From Tabrizicola caldifontis (lineage in GTDB: Bacteria; Pseudomonadota; Alphaproteobacteria; Rhodobacterales; Rhodobacteraceae), in NCBI RefSeq assembly GCF_004762095.1, contig NZ_SIJH01000003.1, forward strand, positions 1 through 64,000: a stretch of 64,000 nt of DNA, in the 5' to 3' direction. The translations under genes and the position numbers were made by a program. A model generated the notes under the pieces. That model made no database searches and was not told where the DNA came from. It saw nothing but the letters and a program-made list of their open reading frames with translations. Of this stretch, positions 8,778-24,682 are shown one piece after another (positions within the stretch are counted from its first letter, which is position 1; each line of letters begins with the position of its first letter).

Positions 8778-10391
8778 CTAACGCGCGTCGGCCAGCACCC
8801 GTTCGGCCCCCATCCAGCCCATCAGGATGGAAGGCGCATTGGTGTTGCCCGCGATGATGTTGGGGAAGGCCGAAGCGTCGATCACCCGCAGCCCGCCGAC
8901 GCCGTGCGCCCTCAGCCCGGGATCCACGACCGAAGTCGCCGGATCCTGCCCCATCCGGCAGGTGCAGCTGGGGTGATAGACTGTCCCCGACCGGGCGCGG
9001 AAATCGGCGATCAGGTCGTCGTCCGTCACAACCTCGGGCCCGGGTCGCAACTCCTCCTTGATTAGCGGCGCCAGTGCCGGCTGCGCGGCGATGCGGCGGA
9101 CGAACTTCACCGCGGCCAGCATCTCCGCAACGTCGTTGTCGGTCGAAAAGGCGTTGGCGGTGATCACCGGATGATCCTCGGGCCGGGCCGAGCGCAGCCG
9201 GATATGGCCCCGACTGGTCGGCCGGCAGTTCGACAGGCCGATCGACATGCCCGACCAGGGGTCCGGCGTCAGGATCGGCCGCTCGCCCCCGCGCGGGATC
9301 AGCGTCGAGAACGCCTGGAAATACAGCTGCATGTTCGGCCGGTCCAGGTCGGGCCGCGTGCGGAAGAAGCCGCCTCCGTGGTTGATCGACTTCGCCAGCG
9401 GCCCCCCCCCGCCCAGGACATACTGCAACCCGGCGCGCAGCTTGCCCCACCAGGGGCGCAGCTCGTCGTTGTAGGTCGGCACCTTCATCGACCAGGTGTA
9501 GTTCAGCCCCTGATGGTCGCTCAGGTGGTCGCCGACATTCGGATTGTCGCTGACGACCGGGATGCCCAGCGCCTGCAACAGCGCCCCCGGCCCGATGCCG
9601 GACAGTTGCAGAAGCTGCGGCGAGTTGATCGCGCCCCCGGCCAGGATCACCTCGGCGCGCGCCCGCAGCACCCGCGTCGTGCCGCCGTGGCGATACTCGA
9701 CCCCGACCGCCCGGCCGCCCTCGATCAGCACCCGCGTCGCCAGCGCCCGGGTCAGCACGCGCAGGTTCGGCCGCTTCATCGCCGGCCGCAGGAAGGCCCG
9801 CGCCGCCGAATTGCGCCGGGCCGCCTTGATCGTCATCTGGTAGATGCCCGCGCCTTCCTGCTGCGCACCGTTGAAATCGGGGTTTTCCGCCAGACCCGCC
9901 TGGCCGCAGGCCGCGACATAGCTTGCCACCAGCGGATGCAGACCCGTCCGGTTTGCCGATATGAACAGAGGCCCACCCGTCCCGCGAAATTCGTCCGCGC
10001 CGGCCTCGTTGTCCTCCAGCGCCCGATAGGCGGCGAGGCACTCGTCCCAGCCCCAGCCCGGCGCCGCGCGGCCCCAGTCTTCGTAATCCGCCCGGTGCCC
10101 CCGGATCCAGACCATCGCGTTGATGCTGGAGGACCCGCCCAGGATCTTGCCGCGCGGCCAGTGGTCCTGCGCGCCATTCAGCCCGGGGTCGGGTTCGGTC
10201 TTGTAAAGCCAGTTCACCGCCGGGTCATAGAACAGCTTGCCATAGCCCAGTGGCAGCTGGACATAGAACCGCCGGTCCGTCCCGCCCGCCTCCAGCACCG
10301 TGACCCTGTGGCGCCCGCTGGCCGTCAGCCGGTCGGCCAGGACGCAGCCGGCGGAGCCCGCGCCCACGATGATGTAATCGGTCTCGTCCAT
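8778..10391 (-). CDS. GMC-family FAD oxidoreductase (choline-dehydrogenase-like)
   Basis: This is a 537-residue flavoprotein that should oxidise an alcohol. The N-terminal FAD site reads DYIIVGAGSAGCVLADRL. The GMC signature 1 is PRGKILGGSSSINAM and signature 2 is GGAINSPQLLQLSGIGP. The C-terminal catalytic His is in YHPSCTCRMG, with the Asn partner in NTNAPSILMG. It is more divergent from true BetA than betC is from its relatives. I therefore prefer a general alcohol dehydrogenase call, although the neighbouring betC makes a choline-related substrate possible. The start MDETDYIIVG removes a 61-codon low-quality in-frame extension. Confidence 0.88.
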   Translation of the reverse strand: MDETDYIIVGAGSAGCVLADRLTASGRHRVTVLEAGGTDRRFYVQLPLGYGKLFYDPAVNWLYKTEPDPGLNGAQDHWPRGKILGGSSSINAMVWIRGHRADYEDWGRAAPGWGWDECLAAYRALEDNEAGADEFRGTGGPLFISANRTGLHPLVASYVAACGQAGLAENPDFNGAQQEGAGIYQMTIKAARRNSAARAFLRPAMKRPNLRVLTRALATRVLIEGGRAVGVEYRHGGTTRVLRARAEVILAGGAINSPQLLQLSGIGPGALLQALGIPVVSDNPNVGDHLSDHQGLNYTWSMKVPTYNDELRPWWGKLRAGLQYVLGGGGPLAKSINHGGGFFRTRPDLDRPNMQLYFQAFSTLIPRGGERPILTPDPWSGMSIGLSNCRPTSRGHIRLRSARPEDHPVITANAFSTDNDVAEMLAAVKFVRRIAAQPALAPLIKEELRPGPEVVTDDDLIADFRARSGTVYHPSCTCRMGQDPATSVVDPGLRAHGVGGLRVIDASAFPNIIAGNTNAPSILMGWMGAERVLADAR

Positions 10392-10545
10392 TCGCGCCCC
10401 CAGACCCAGGCGCGACCCTAGCGGGGCCCAAGGGCGGAGACCGTCCGGTTTGCGACACTGGATGTCGCGCCCGTGTCGCCCCCCTGCGCCTTCGGCTTGT
10501 CGTCGCGGGCCGCCCTGCGAGGAGCGGCGCAGCCTGCGACGAGCG

Positions 10546-11016
10546 TTACGCCTGGACCTCGAAGGTCGGCGCATAGTCCACCGGAAAGTTCACCGACCGG
10601 GCGATGAAGCAGACATCGTGGATCCGGTGGTGGATCGCCTCGGCGGCAGCAAGGTCCGTCCCCGGCTTCACCAAGACATGCGGCCGCAGCGTCGCCTTTA
10701 CGAACCGCCCAGCCCCGCCGCGCCCGACCTCGCCCACGGCCACCGGGCTGTCACTATAGCCCGTGACCACGATCCCCGCATCGCTGGCATAATGCAGATA
10801 CCACAGCATGTGGCAGGCCGAGAGCGCCGACAACAGCAGATCCTCCGGGTTCATCTTCGCCGGATCGCCGCCCAGGAGCGGATCGTTCGAACAATGGATA
10901 AGGGCCTTTCCCGGCACTGCGATGTCCCATGTCCGGTCATAGGCGTGGTAGTGCGCAGTTCCGTCACCCCGGTTGCCAGTCCACTGGATTCGTGTGGTGT
11001 AGTCATGGGTCGGCAT
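10546..11016 (-). CDS. OsmC/Ohr-like peroxiredoxin
   Basis: The OsmC superfamily reduces organic hydroperoxides with a pair of reactive cysteines. This 156-residue protein shows both: Cys68 in LSALSACHM and Cys136 in HDVCFIARSVNFPV. It also has the family signature NPEDLLLSALSACH. Length matches. It lies 12 bases downstream of the DMT permease gene on the same strand, so the two probably form a transcript. The 154 bases between it and the GMC gene hold only an imperfect inverted repeat near 10499-10545. Which member (OsmC, Ohr or the YhfA-type) is not certain. Confidence 0.88.
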   Translation of the reverse strand: MPTHDYTTRIQWTGNRGDGTAHYHAYDRTWDIAVPGKALIHCSNDPLLGGDPAKMNPEDLLLSALSACHMLWYLHYASDAGIVVTGYSDSPVAVGEVGRGGAGRFVKATLRPHVLVKPGTDLAAAEAIHHRIHDVCFIARSVNFPVDYAPTFEVQA

Positions 11017-11028
11017 TTGCCCCTCCTG

Positions 11029-11928
11029 TCAGCCTTGCAAACCGGGTTGCGATGCACGGTGCAGTCGAAGCCTCCGCTCGCGCCACAGGGTAAACAGCCC
11101 TGCGCCGACGACGATCGCCGCGCCAACCAGCGTCCACAGGTCGGGCAGATCGCCAAAGACCAGAAGACCAAGCACGATGGCCCATAGCAGCGAGGTATAG
11201 CGGAAAGGCGCAACGATGCCGATGTCGCCATGCCGCATCGCCATGACCGAGGTCAGATAGCCCACGATCAGGAACAACCCCGCCCCCAGCACCTTGCCAG
11301 CCTCGGGCGCGCTCATCGGGGCCCACCCCTGGAAGGACGCGCCGACCCAGCCCATCACCGTCACCGCAACCGCCGCCCCGAGGGCCACCAGGGCCGACGG
11401 CACCTGCCCCTGCATGGGCCGCACCGACAGATCGCGGACCACCACACAGACGACCGAGGCCACGCCCAGAAGCGCCCAGCGGTCGAATCCTTCCGTTCCC
11501 GGCCGGATGATGATCAACACACCCACCAGCCCGGCCAGGATCGCCGTCATCCGCCGCCAGCCGATCCGGTCGCCGAAGACAAGCGCCGCGCCCAGCGTGA
11601 TCGCCAGCGGCAGCGCCTGCAAAATGGCCGACAGGTTCGCCAGCGGCATTCGCAGCAGCGCCTCGAGGAACAGGATCGTCGCCGCGACATCGGCCAGCGA
11701 GCGCAAGAGGATCAGCCATCCGTCGCGACCGTTGGGGCGGAACCGGAATGCCCCGGTGGCCAGCACCAGCAGACCGAGGCCCACAACGGCAATCAGGCCC
11801 CGCAGTCCGATGGTCTGGTAAAGCGGCAAGGTCTGCGTCACCGACTTCATGAAGGTGTCGTTGATGGTAAAGGCGGCCATCGAGGCGCACATCAACAGGA
11901 TGCCGCGCAGGTTTTCGGAAAGGGGCAA
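11029..11928 (-). CDS. DMT-superfamily permease (two EamA domains)
   Basis: This is an inner-membrane permease of 299 residues with about ten hydrophobic segments in two EamA repeats; the substrate is unknown. The annotated start is a TTG at 11928. It gives LPLSENLRGILLMCASMAAF and has a strong AGGAAGGA ribosome site at 11936-11943, eight bases away. The open frame extends upstream another 55 codons, but that stretch has no membrane segment, has an Arg/Gly-rich composition, and lacks a ribosome site. The OsmC-like gene follows 12 bases later. Confidence 0.82.
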   Translation of the reverse strand: MPLSENLRGILLMCASMAAFTINDTFMKSVTQTLPLYQTIGLRGLIAVVGLGLLVLATGAFRFRPNGRDGWLILLRSLADVAATILFLEALLRMPLANLSAILQALPLAITLGAALVFGDRIGWRRMTAILAGLVGVLIIIRPGTEGFDRWALLGVASVVCVVVRDLSVRPMQGQVPSALVALGAAVAVTVMGWVGASFQGWAPMSAPEAGKVLGAGLFLIVGYLTSVMAMRHGDIGIVAPFRYTSLLWAIVLGLLVFGDLPDLWTLVGAAIVVGAGLFTLWRERRLRLHRASQPGLQG

Positions 11929-12270
11929 GGGCAGGATCCTTCCTGATCGCTGCCTGAGTAGCAGCCCGCCACGCCAAGCGGAAGATCCCTCTGGCCGATA
12001 CCCGTCGGCCGATGCGGCGACGCTTTCGCCACCGACCATGTGCCCTGCCACGGGGCGATGCCGCGCACCGGGCAGGGCCCACGGACGGTTCATGCCCCCT
12101 TTTGCGAAAAGGTGCCGTCACTGGCAGGATCCGTTCTCTGCCCGCAGCAGCGCCGGTCATGGGGGTTCGATACCCCTTGAACGGCACGCCGTCCCGGCAA
12201 GTGCGAAACGAAAACCCCTGCCAGCCTTGCGACTGGCAGGGGCAGGTGTTTCGAACGGCGGCCGCGAGGC
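11929..12270. other. rpoC-DMT spacer, no gene
   Basis: These 342 bases separate rpoC from the permease. They hold the rpoC terminator (next entry). They also hold a small hairpin CCTTTT-GCG-AAAAGG near 12098-12112 and a set of nested inverted repeats at 12112-12187: GTGCCGT pairing with ACGGCAC, and GGGG-TTCGATA-CCCC inside. I looked for a tRNA or small RNA and cannot support one. The promoter of the DMT-OsmC unit should lie near 11945-12010. Confidence 0.5.
12207..12242 (-). terminator. Terminator after rpoC
   Basis: On the minus strand a 10-bp perfect stem CCCCTGCCAG / CTGGCAGGGG (12233-12242 and 12215-12224, 8-base loop) is followed by TTTTCGTTT. It lies 28 bases past the rpoC stop and ends the beta operon here, so the rpsL-rpsG-fusA genes are not continuous with rpoBC. 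Confidence 0.88.
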
Positions 12271-16521
<4,251 letters not shown>

Positions 16522-16556
16522 TTCATCTTCCCAATCAGAGGGTTGCGGTCAGAGGA

Positions 16557-16602
16557 GCCGGCTTCCTCGAAGAAACCGGCCCGGAATTTTCGAAAATTCC
16601 GG
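16557..16602 (-). promoter_or_regulatory. Paired hairpins in the rpoB-rpoC spacer
   Basis: Immediately after the rpoB stop lies a 22-bp perfect palindrome (16581-16602; arms CCGGAATTTTC and GAAAATTCCGG). Next to it is a 24-base imperfect inverted repeat (16557-16580; GCCGGTTTC and GAAGCCGGC arms in the minus reading). Neither has a U-tract. They could be RNA-processing sites, a partial attenuator, or a protein-binding palindrome in DNA. Their role is unknown. Confidence 0.5.
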
Positions 16603-20736
<4,134 letters not shown>

Positions 20737-20909
20737 CTTCCTGGTCACCTTTCATTTTCGCTGGCACACCACCCGTCGGGCCACGGGCGCGCGCCGCTTG
20801 CGAAGAGGCCGATGGGTTCCATTCGTGCCACCCGTCCCGAAGGGAGGCTCCCGAACCCGTCTCGCACCTAGGGAGAGACCTTCGCGAAGATCCCTTCCAA
20901 GATGCGCAC

Positions 20910-20938
20910 GGCTGGGCCCGAATGCCTCGGGCCCAGCC
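20910..20938 (-). promoter_or_regulatory. Strong hairpin in the rplL-rpoB spacer
   Basis: GGCTGGGCCCGA (20910-20921) and TCGGGCCCAGCC (20927-20938) form a perfect 12-bp stem with a 5-base loop. There is no U-tract on the minus strand after it. A second, weaker stem-loop (ATCCGTGGGG with CCCC and ACGGAT, 20944-20971) abuts the rplL stop. In E. coli the rplL-rpoB gap holds a partial attenuator and an RNase III site. The same type of role is likely here but is inference. Confidence 0.6.
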
Positions 20939-20970
20939 TGCAAATCCGTGGGGTTGTCCCCCGTGACGGA

Positions 20971-21354
20971 TTACTTCAGTTCGACCTTGGCGCCAGCCTC
21001 TTCGAACTTCTTCTTCATCGCCTCGGCGTCGGCCTTCGACACACCTTCCTTGACCTTGCCACCGGCTTCGGTCAGGTCCTTGGCTTCCTTCAGGCCCAGA
21101 CCGGTGATTTCGCGCACGACCTTGATCACGTTGATCTTGTTCGCGCCGGCGTCGGTCAGGACGACGTCGAATTCGGTCTTTTCTTCTTCGGCGGCAGCGG
21201 CAGCACCGCCAGCGCCCGGAGCAGCAGCCATCATGACGGCGCCACCGGCGGCCGGCTCGATGCCATACTTGTCCTTCAAGATGGTCTTCAGTTCCTGCGC
21301 CTGCAGGAGGGTCAGACCGACGATCTCTTCGGCGAGTTTGTTCAGATCAGCCAT
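20971..21354 (-). CDS. rplL: 50S ribosomal protein L7/L12
   Basis: L7/L12 forms the flexible ribosomal stalk that recruits translation GTPases. The 127-residue protein has the N-terminal dimerisation helix [20 protein letters not shown]. An Ala/Gly-rich hinge (about residues 38-58) follows. The C-terminal domain contains [37 protein letters not shown] and [14 protein letters not shown]. It follows rplJ by 63 bases and should be made in about fourfold excess over L10. Confidence 0.98.
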   Translation of the reverse strand: MADLNKLAEEIVGLTLLQAQELKTILKDKYGIEPAAGGAVMMAAAPGAGGAAAAAEEEKTEFDVVLTDAGANKINVIKVVREITGLGLKEAKDLTEAGGKVKEGVSKADAEAMKKKFEEAGAKVELK

Positions 21355-21417
21355 TTTTCAGTTCCGTTTGTTAAGATGGGTTCCAACGATGCGGGGTCAG
21401 CCACACCGGGCAAGGGG

Positions 21418-21933
21418 TCAGGCCGCGGCCTTCTCCTCGATGGTCGACAGGATGCTTGCGATGTTCGACGCAGGCGCGCCAATGGCCCCGGCGATGTTCG
21501 ACGCGGGCGCACCAATGCACGACACGATCTGAGCGATAAGCTCTTCGCGCGACGGCATGGCGGCCACGGCCTTGACACCGGCCTGGTCCAGAACCGTTTC
21601 GCCCATGGCCCCGCCGATGATCACGAACTTGTCGTTCGTCTTGGCGTAGGCCTCGCAGACCTTGGCCGCAGCCACGGGGTCTTCCGAGTAGGACAGCACG
21701 GTCATGCCCGTGAGCAGGTCACCCATCTTTGCGCAGGGTTTCCCTTCAAGGGCGATCTTGGCGAGCGTGTTCTTGGCAACGCGAACGGACCCGCCCACTT
21801 CACGCATCTTCGCGCGCAGGTCCTGCATCTGTGCAACCGTCATCCCGGTGTAGTGGGCAACCACCACAACGCCAGAGCTTTCGAAGATCTGGCCGAGTTC
21901 CTCGACCACTTTCTCTTTCTGGGCTCTATCCAC
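21418..21933 (-). CDS. rplJ: 50S ribosomal protein L10
   Basis: L10 anchors L7/L12 dimers to the ribosome and, as the L10-L12 complex, represses its own mRNA. The protein has 171 residues. It starts at a GTG (21933-21931) giving [20 protein letters not shown], supported by GGAG seven bases upstream. A longer open frame to 22044 has no ribosome site and poor composition. The sequence [20 protein letters not shown] and the C-terminal helix that carries L7/L12 are typical. The tail repeats GAPASNIA twice in 9-residue steps (around residues 141-157). Confidence 0.95.
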   Translation of the reverse strand: MDRAQKEKVVEELGQIFESSGVVVVAHYTGMTVAQMQDLRAKMREVGGSVRVAKNTLAKIALEGKPCAKMGDLLTGMTVLSYSEDPVAAAKVCEAYAKTNDKFVIIGGAMGETVLDQAGVKAVAAMPSREELIAQIVSCIGAPASNIAGAIGAPASNIASILSTIEEKAAA

Positions 21934-22155
21934 AGTTTCACTCCAAGGTTGGGGGTTTCCCCCCGGCTCATGTTTGCCACCCTTGCGGGCGGCGTTCGGG
22001 TCCGTTTTGGTTCCCGAGCCCAAGACCACCCGAAGGCGCCCCAAATCTCGTTCCCCATCTCAGGCAGGATTTATGGTGTTTGCGCACCACCCGCCGTCTC
22101 GGACAGTGCCGGGCGTGACCGCCCGGCCAACCCACGCCTCGCGGCGCGGGATCTC
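21934..22155 (-). promoter_or_regulatory. Probable L10 (rplJ) mRNA leader
   Basis: The 222 bases between rplA and rplJ contain no gene and are much longer than the other gaps here. On the minus strand a GGGGG-AAA-CCCCC hairpin ends about 10 bases before the rplJ Shine-Dalgarno. Upstream are G-rich bulged segments (near 22015-22045). The L10-L12 complex is known to bind such leaders in other bacteria. I infer that role here and have not folded the RNA. Confidence 0.5.
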
Positions 22156-22854
22156 TTACGCCTGGGTCGCCGAGGCGATGTCCACCGACACGCCGGGGCC
22201 CATGGTGGACGACAGCGACACCTTCTTCAGATAAGTGCCCTTGGCACCCGTGGGCTTGGCCTTCGACACGGCATCCACGAAGGCCCGGACGTTCTCGGCC
22301 AGCTTGCCCTCGTCGAACGAAACCTTGCCGATGCCGGCGTGAATGACACCGGCCTTCTCGACCTTGAACTGGACCTCGCCGCCCTTCGCCGCCTCGACCG
22401 CCGCCTTGACGTCCATCGTCACGGTGCCGACCTTCGGGTTCGGCATCAGGTTGCGCGGGCCCAGGATCTTGCCCAGACGTCCGACCAGTGGCATCAGGTC
22501 CGGGGTGGCGATGCAGCGGTCGAACTCGATCTTGCCGGACTGGATCGTCTCCATCAGGTCTTCCGCGCCCACGATGTCCGCGCCTGCGGCCTTGGCTTCG
22601 TCAGCCTTGGCACCACGGGCGAAAACGGCCACGCGCACGGTCTTGCCGGTGCCATTCGGCAGCTGGCACACGCCGCGCACCATCTGGTCGGCATGGCGCG
22701 GGTCCACACCCAGGTTCATCGCGATCTCGACAGTCTCGTCGAACTTGGCCGAGGCCGCCTGCTTGACCAGCTTCACCGCCTCTTCGACCGTGACGTTCGA
22801 CTTGCCCGCGAAAAGCTCTTTCGCCTTGGCGATGCGCTTTGCAACTTTTGCCAT
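22156..22854 (-). CDS. rplA: 50S ribosomal protein L1
   Basis: L1 forms the L1 stalk that helps release E-site tRNA, and represses its own operon. The 232-residue protein begins [20 protein letters not shown]. It contains the signature [16 protein letters not shown] and [14 protein letters not shown]. It starts 5 bases after the rplK stop, so the pair is translationally coupled, as in other bacteria where L1 controls L11 and L1. Confidence 0.98.
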   Translation of the reverse strand: MAKVAKRIAKAKELFAGKSNVTVEEAVKLVKQAASAKFDETVEIAMNLGVDPRHADQMVRGVCQLPNGTGKTVRVAVFARGAKADEAKAAGADIVGAEDLMETIQSGKIEFDRCIATPDLMPLVGRLGKILGPRNLMPNPKVGTVTMDVKAAVEAAKGGEVQFKVEKAGVIHAGIGKVSFDEGKLAENVRAFVDAVSKAKPTGAKGTYLKKVSLSSTMGPGVSVDIASATQA

Positions 22855-22859
22855 GGTTC

Positions 22860-23312
22860 TCAGCCCTTCACTTCGATGCCGCAGGACTTGGCCGAGCCAA
22901 GCACGATCTGCATCGCCGCCTCGATCGAGTTCGCGTTGAGATCCTTCATCTTGGTCTCGGCGATCTTGCGCAGCTGGGCCGCGGTGATCGTTCCGGCAAC
23001 CTCGCGGCCGGGCTTCGACGAACCCTTAGAGCGGTTGCGCTTGCCCACGGGCGGCAGGCCGGCAGCCTGCTTGATCAGGAACGAGGCCGGAGGCGTCTTC
23101 AGCTCCAGGCTGAAGGACTTGTCCTGATAGTAGGTGATGATGACCGGCGTTGGCGTGCCGGGCGGGATGTCGGCGGTCTTCGCGTTGAATTCCTTCACGA
23201 AGGCCATGATGTTCAGGCCGCGCTGGCCGAGGGCCGGGCCGACCGGGGGCGAGGGGTTCGCCTGCTGGGCTTTGACTTGCAGCTTGAGGCTGCCGATGAT
23301 CTTCTTGGCCAT
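22860..23312 (-). CDS. rplK: 50S ribosomal protein L11
   Basis: L11 is part of the GTPase-associated centre and the thiostrepton site. The 150-residue protein begins [20 protein letters not shown] followed by [12 protein letters not shown], the conserved proline-rich N-terminal motif. It ends with [20 protein letters not shown] and the [10 protein letters not shown] signature. It is slightly longer than the E. coli protein (142). It lies 91 bases downstream of nusG; that gap includes a small GCGTC-TTTCC-GACGC hairpin. Confidence 0.98.
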   Translation of the reverse strand: MAKKIIGSLKLQVKAQQANPSPPVGPALGQRGLNIMAFVKEFNAKTADIPPGTPTPVIITYYQDKSFSLELKTPPASFLIKQAAGLPPVGKRNRSKGSSKPGREVAGTITAAQLRKIAETKMKDLNANSIEAAMQIVLGSAKSCGIEVKG

Positions 23313-23403
23313 CTGGCCGTCTCCTTTGTCACAGCGTCGGAAAGACGCGGTTTAGTGGTCCGGTCCGTCACCCCTTGGGGCGCTCGCCTCCCACGCGATG
23401 CAC

Positions 23404-23937
23404 TCAGGCCCCTTTCGAGACCTGGGTGAATTCCAGTTCCACCGGGGTTGCCCGGCCGAAGATCGAAACCGTGACCTTCAGGCGGTTGTGCGCCTCGTCC
23501 ACGTCCTCGACCATGCCAGAGAAACCCTCGAACGGGCCGTCGGTGACCTGCACCGTTTCGCCGATGTCGAAACGGATCAGGTTGCGCGGCGCCTCCTGAC
23601 CCTCCTCGACCCGGTTCAGGATCGCGTTGACTTCCGAATCACGCATGGGCATCGGCTTGCCCTGGGGGCCAAGGAAGCCGGTGACGCGATTGATCGAGGA
23701 AATCAGGTGGTAGCCGCGGTTCGACATTTCCATGTGCACCAGCACATAGCCCGGCATGAAGCGGCGTTCGGACGTGACCTTCTTGCCGCGCCGGACCTCG
23801 ATAACCTCTTCGGTCGGCACCAGAACCTCGTCGATCTCGTCCTGAAGACCGGCTTCGGCGACGGCGGTCTTGATCTGCTCGGCCACCTTCTTCTCGAAGT
23901 TCGAGAGAACGCTCACCGAATACCAGCGCTTGGCCAT
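23404..23937 (-). CDS. nusG: Transcription termination/antitermination factor NusG
   Basis: NusG binds the RNA polymerase clamp to suppress pausing, and links to Rho and ribosomal S10. The 177-residue protein has the N-terminal NGN domain (RWYSVSVLSNFEKKVAEQI to VTGFLG). The C-terminal KOW motif is IGETVQVTDGPFEGFSGMVE. Length is typical. It follows secE after 148 bases that hold a terminator-like hairpin, so part of its transcription may be attenuated or start separately. Confidence 0.97.
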   Translation of the reverse strand: MAKRWYSVSVLSNFEKKVAEQIKTAVAEAGLQDEIDEVLVPTEEVIEVRRGKKVTSERRFMPGYVLVHMEMSNRGYHLISSINRVTGFLGPQGKPMPMRDSEVNAILNRVEEGQEAPRNLIRFDIGETVQVTDGPFEGFSGMVEDVDEAHNRLKVTVSIFGRATPVELEFTQVSKGA

Positions 23938-23984
23938 CTGCCTCTTTCCTCAACTCGGGCCCTGCGGCCACTCATCTTCCCCGG

Positions 23985-24062
23985 AACAAAAAACAGCGCG
24001 CACCCCGAATCGATGCGCGCCGGTGTCCCTTTGGTTGCGGGCGGGCTTACCCCCTGCCCGCC
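23985..24062 (-). terminator. Terminator/attenuator-like hairpins between secE and nusG
   Basis: On the minus strand GCGCGCA (24020-24014 in plus numbering) pairs with TGCGCGC (24002-23996) over an 11-base loop. It is followed at once by TGTTTTTTGTT, a classic intrinsic terminator layout. A second 7-bp stem GGCGGGC/GCCCGCC (24040-24046 with 24056-24062) lies just upstream. Because nusG follows on the same strand, this is more likely a partial attenuator than a full stop. Confidence 0.7.
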
Positions 24063-24085
24063 GTCATTTCAAGAGGGAACCCGCC

Positions 24086-24271
24086 TCATGCACCGATGAT
24101 GTACTGCAGCGCCGTGCGGATCCCGAGGTCCACGAGACTGAAGAAGGTCGCAGCCAGGGCCGACAGGATGAACACCATCAGTGTGGTCAGCAGCACCTCG
24201 CGCCGGGTCGGCCAGACGACCTTGGCCACCTCGTTGCGGGTCTGCTGCAGGAACTGAAAGGGGTTCATCAT
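24086..24271 (-). CDS. secE: Preprotein translocase subunit SecE
   Basis: SecE clamps SecY in the translocon. The 61-residue single-helix form is typical of alphaproteobacteria. It has an amphipathic N-terminal part containing NEVAKVVWPTRREVLLTT, the SecE signature, then one transmembrane helix (about residues 29-52). Two ATG codons in a row (24271 and 24268) could start it; GGAG lies upstream of both. It is normally preceded by tuf and tRNA-Trp; here neither is found upstream. Confidence 0.96.
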   Translation of the reverse strand: MMNPFQFLQQTRNEVAKVVWPTRREVLLTTLMVFILSALAATFFSLVDLGIRTALQYIIGA

Positions 24272-24682
24272 GGCCTGGGGGCTCCGGTCTCGGGTATCGG
24301 CGGGACATACGGCCTTCAGCCCGGAATTTCAAGCGCCGGTCGCGCCTCACAGGTCCGGCATTCTCAGCCGGCATGCCCCGTCATCCTGCACTGCGCGCCT
24401 CAAGGTGGCGTCCAGGGTCATGATCTGCGCCACGCAGCCCACCCCGTCCCGCGTGATCGCCATGACAACCGAAGCATGGCCCCGGTCGAGGGCATGTCGT
24501 GCATGCCTTGCCGAAGCATGGGGCGCACCGGCATGCCCCCGGCCCCGGTTCGCCATGCGTGGTCAGTCGCCCCCGCGGCGCAGGCGCACAAGGCAAACGC
24601 GAAAGGAGACACAAGAAGGCATCGGTCCACGCCCGGAAGGCCCTGGCCTGCCACAGCGCTGCCCAAAGAACGCGCCATCGGC
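24272..24682. other. Photolyase-secE spacer, no firm gene
   Basis: These 411 bases should include the secE promoter. On the minus strand a frame at 24678-24418 (86 codons) starts MARSLGSAVAGQG and contains a short hydrophobic stretch LLVSPFAFALCACAAG that could be a secretion signal. A second overlapping frame (24556-24347) ends in a reasonable-looking VGCVAQIMTLDATLRRAV. Neither has a clear ribosome site or a family I know. They might be two pieces of one frameshifted small secreted protein. I see no tRNA here. Confidence 0.35.

Noticed and set aside
12112-12187. tRNA-like fragment: 7-bp GTGCCGT/ACGGCAC ends 76 bases apart with a GGGG-TTCGATA-CCCC T-arm-like hairpin inside
   Set aside because: There is a 3-base gap between T-arm and acceptor, no D-loop, no 5-bp anticodon stem, and no CCA. 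It reads as chance inverted repeats beside the rpoC terminator.
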